Source of the DNA: an uncultured Verrucomicrobiota bacterium
Lineage (GTDB): Bacteria; Verrucomicrobiota; Verrucomicrobiia; Chthoniobacterales; SZAS-18
Assembly (NCBI GenBank): GCA_937871685.1
Contig: CALMOL010000393.1
Coordinates: 448 to 6,004 of the forward strand
DNA length: 5,557 nucleotides
Direction: 5' to 3'
Made by a program: the position numbers and the translations under genes. The number at the start of each line of letters is the position of its first letter. Position 1 is the first letter of the stretch. The notes under the pieces are model-generated. The model worked only from the letters and a program-made list of their open reading frames with translations, did not search any database and was not told the DNA's origin. Below are positions 4,789 to 5,557 of the stretch, in pieces.

Positions 4789-5331
4789 ATGCAAATTGAT
4801 TTCAGACAAGTTCAAGAAGGAATATGCGCGTTCCTGAACGCCTGTCCCGAAAACTACGATTTTCCAGTTGGAGGCGAGGTGCCCATCCCATCTGCTTTTG
4901 AGCGGGAGTTCCTTGCAGTCTTGGGTGGCGACGTAACGAATCAGTTGCTGAAGGATGTCAGGCAGGTCATCAACCGTGATGACGCCTATTCGTTCGTGAC
5001 TTTTGCGGTGCGGATGGCAGTGCACGCAGCGCGATGCAAGGACGCGACGCCGATAGAGAAATCGCTGTGGATGCTGAGTATTGACGACAACGAAGTCGAT
5101 TGGCGGGATGCTCTGGTTGCATTGGCAATCATCGAAGATTGCTCGGCTCAAATCGGATTTAACTTCACGGGAAGGATTGCGGAATTGGCGCGACTTGCTC
5201 CGAGCCGACGGAGAAAGACTATCGAGGATGGCTACCTTTCGAGAACACCGGAAATGAGGGATGTTGAAACTCTTGGCTACAAGCCCGTAAATCCCGATAG
5301 CAGCGAGCTATCATACGTTCGGGATTACTGA
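4789..5331 (+). CDS. Hypothetical 180-aa protein, candidate immunity protein
   Basis: ATG 4789 lies one base after the preceding stop (TAG-A-ATG), suggesting translational coupling; no strong ribosome-binding site is near (GAGGGG is about 15-20 nt upstream). The product is soluble and looks mostly helical, with no signal peptide or membrane segment. It contains a Trp-Arg-Asp segment (DWRDALVALAIIEDCSAQIGF, about 104-124), a basic ARLAPSRRRK stretch (about 133-142) and an acidic/aromatic C-terminus (SSELSYVRDY). I do not recognise the family. Its AT-richer composition (about 47% G+C in 4801-4860 versus about 73% in part of the methyltransferase gene) points to separate acquisition. Position directly behind a toxin-tail-like frame, size and solubility make an immunity role plausible, but this is inference. 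An accessory role in the restriction-modification locus is an alternative. Confidence 0.75.
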   Translation: MQIDFRQVQEGICAFLNACPENYDFPVGGEVPIPSAFEREFLAVLGGDVTNQLLKDVRQVINRDDAYSFVTFAVRMAVHAARCKDATPIEKSLWMLSIDDNEVDWRDALVALAIIEDCSAQIGFNFTGRIAELARLAPSRRRKTIEDGYLSRTPEMRDVETLGYKPVNPDSSELSYVRDY

Positions 5332-5399
5332 GTTGATCGCACGCCAACCCCTGCGGCCTGTAGTGGGTAGACGAGCTTCAAAATGTTGAGAGTGCCGAC

Positions 5400-5455
5400 G
5401 GAAAGGCGGAAAGGGGTCAAGCGGCAAGGAAAGGCGGAAAGGGGTCAAGCGGCAA
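5400..5455. repeat. 28-bp perfect tandem duplication
   Basis: Bases 5400-5427 are repeated exactly at 5428-5455. Each unit starts GGAAAGGCGGAAAGGGGTCA and ends AGCGGCAA. Read on the - strand each contains TGACCCCTTTCCGCC, matching the start of the 4578-4605 repeat (TGACCCC then C or T, then TT) in the opposite orientation. No gene is evident in 5332-5399. Confidence 0.9.
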
Positions 5456-5557
5456 AATCGAACACTCCGCCTTCGCAGACAGCCGCGCCAACCTGCTCAC
5501 GCGAGACGCCCAGCGTGGTTGCTCCACCCCATCGTGGAGCATTGGAATTCACCACTC
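5445..5557 (-). CDS. Possible C-terminal fragment of a - strand gene (doubtful)
   Basis: On the - strand a frame is open from the right edge to TGA at 5445-5447 (36 codons, ending VCEGGVFDFAA). The stop lies in the second copy of the 28-bp duplication. A second - strand frame, 5417-5542 (41 aa, MLHDGVEQPRW...), overlaps it and ends in the first copy. They cannot both be conventional genes, and neither is recognised. Short length and the repeat make both doubtful; sequence beyond the window would decide. Confidence 0.2.
   Translation of the reverse strand, partial: VVNSNAPRWGGATTLGVSREQVGAAVCEGGVFDFAA
5520..5541. repeat. Perfect 8-bp stem hairpin near the right edge
   Basis: TGCTCCAC (5520-5527) pairs with GTGGAGCA (5534-5541) around CCCATC. 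No T-run follows on either strand, so a terminator is not supported. Confidence 0.5.

Noticed and set aside
4693..5151. 152-codon - strand open frame opposite the 180-aa gene
   Set aside because: It is antisense to a frame with a better start position and a coherent composition, and it has no recognisable domain. I keep the + strand gene but cannot prove it.
1..5557. tRNA or rRNA genes, or an attachment site in a tRNA
   Set aside because: I saw no T-loop signature with a matching acceptor stem and no rRNA-like segment when reading both strands by eye.

Overview
The window is GC-rich bacterial DNA. One 60-base row inside the methyltransferase gene (4141-4200) counts to about 73% G+C by hand, and one inside the last gene (4801-4860) to about 47%. 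A class I fructose-bisphosphate aldolase, arrays of short palindromes, and a half-palindromic motif (CCACGAA...TTCGTGG) before that gene remind me of Verrucomicrobiota and related environmental phyla. That assignment is an impression only; no rRNA or marker gene is present.

Layout. (1) 3-239: the C-terminal end of an unrecognised + strand protein. (2) 240-498: a gap with an imperfect inverted repeat and small hairpins. (3) 499-1395: fda, a confident glycolytic aldolase gene, followed by a hairpin plus T-run that looks like its terminator. (4) 1396-2610: about 1.2 kb without a convincing gene. It holds a 184-bp MITE- or REP-like element with 37-38 bp terminal inverted repeats (1423-1606), several separate hairpins (1722-1824), and a striking tandem array of about 14 clear 16-bp palindromes (up to 18 with decayed copies) repeated every 21-22 bp (1856-2233). 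After that comes about 340 bp with at most a decayed reading frame. (5) 2611-4580: a compact divergent type II restriction-modification pair. The - strand gene encodes an endonuclease with an N-terminal XRE-type helix-turn-helix and a PD...EVK catalytic core. The + strand gene encodes a beta-class amino-methyltransferase. The short gap holds two nearly identical half-palindromic boxes, one over the endonuclease start and one just before the methyltransferase start. The endonuclease may therefore act as its own controller protein. (6) 4578-5455: an AT-richer segment with a 56-residue frame resembling the tail of a polymorphic toxin, and one base later a 180-aa gene placed like an immunity gene. 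Paired short duplications carrying TGACCCC(C/T)TT in opposite orientation lie at both ends. (7) 5456-5557: nothing certain; a hairpin and a possible - strand partial frame.

Overall this looks like a defence and accessory segment (restriction-modification plus a possible toxin-immunity remnant) next to a housekeeping gene, with dense palindromic repeats between. The least explained items are the 21-bp palindrome array and the double box in the restriction-modification promoter region.
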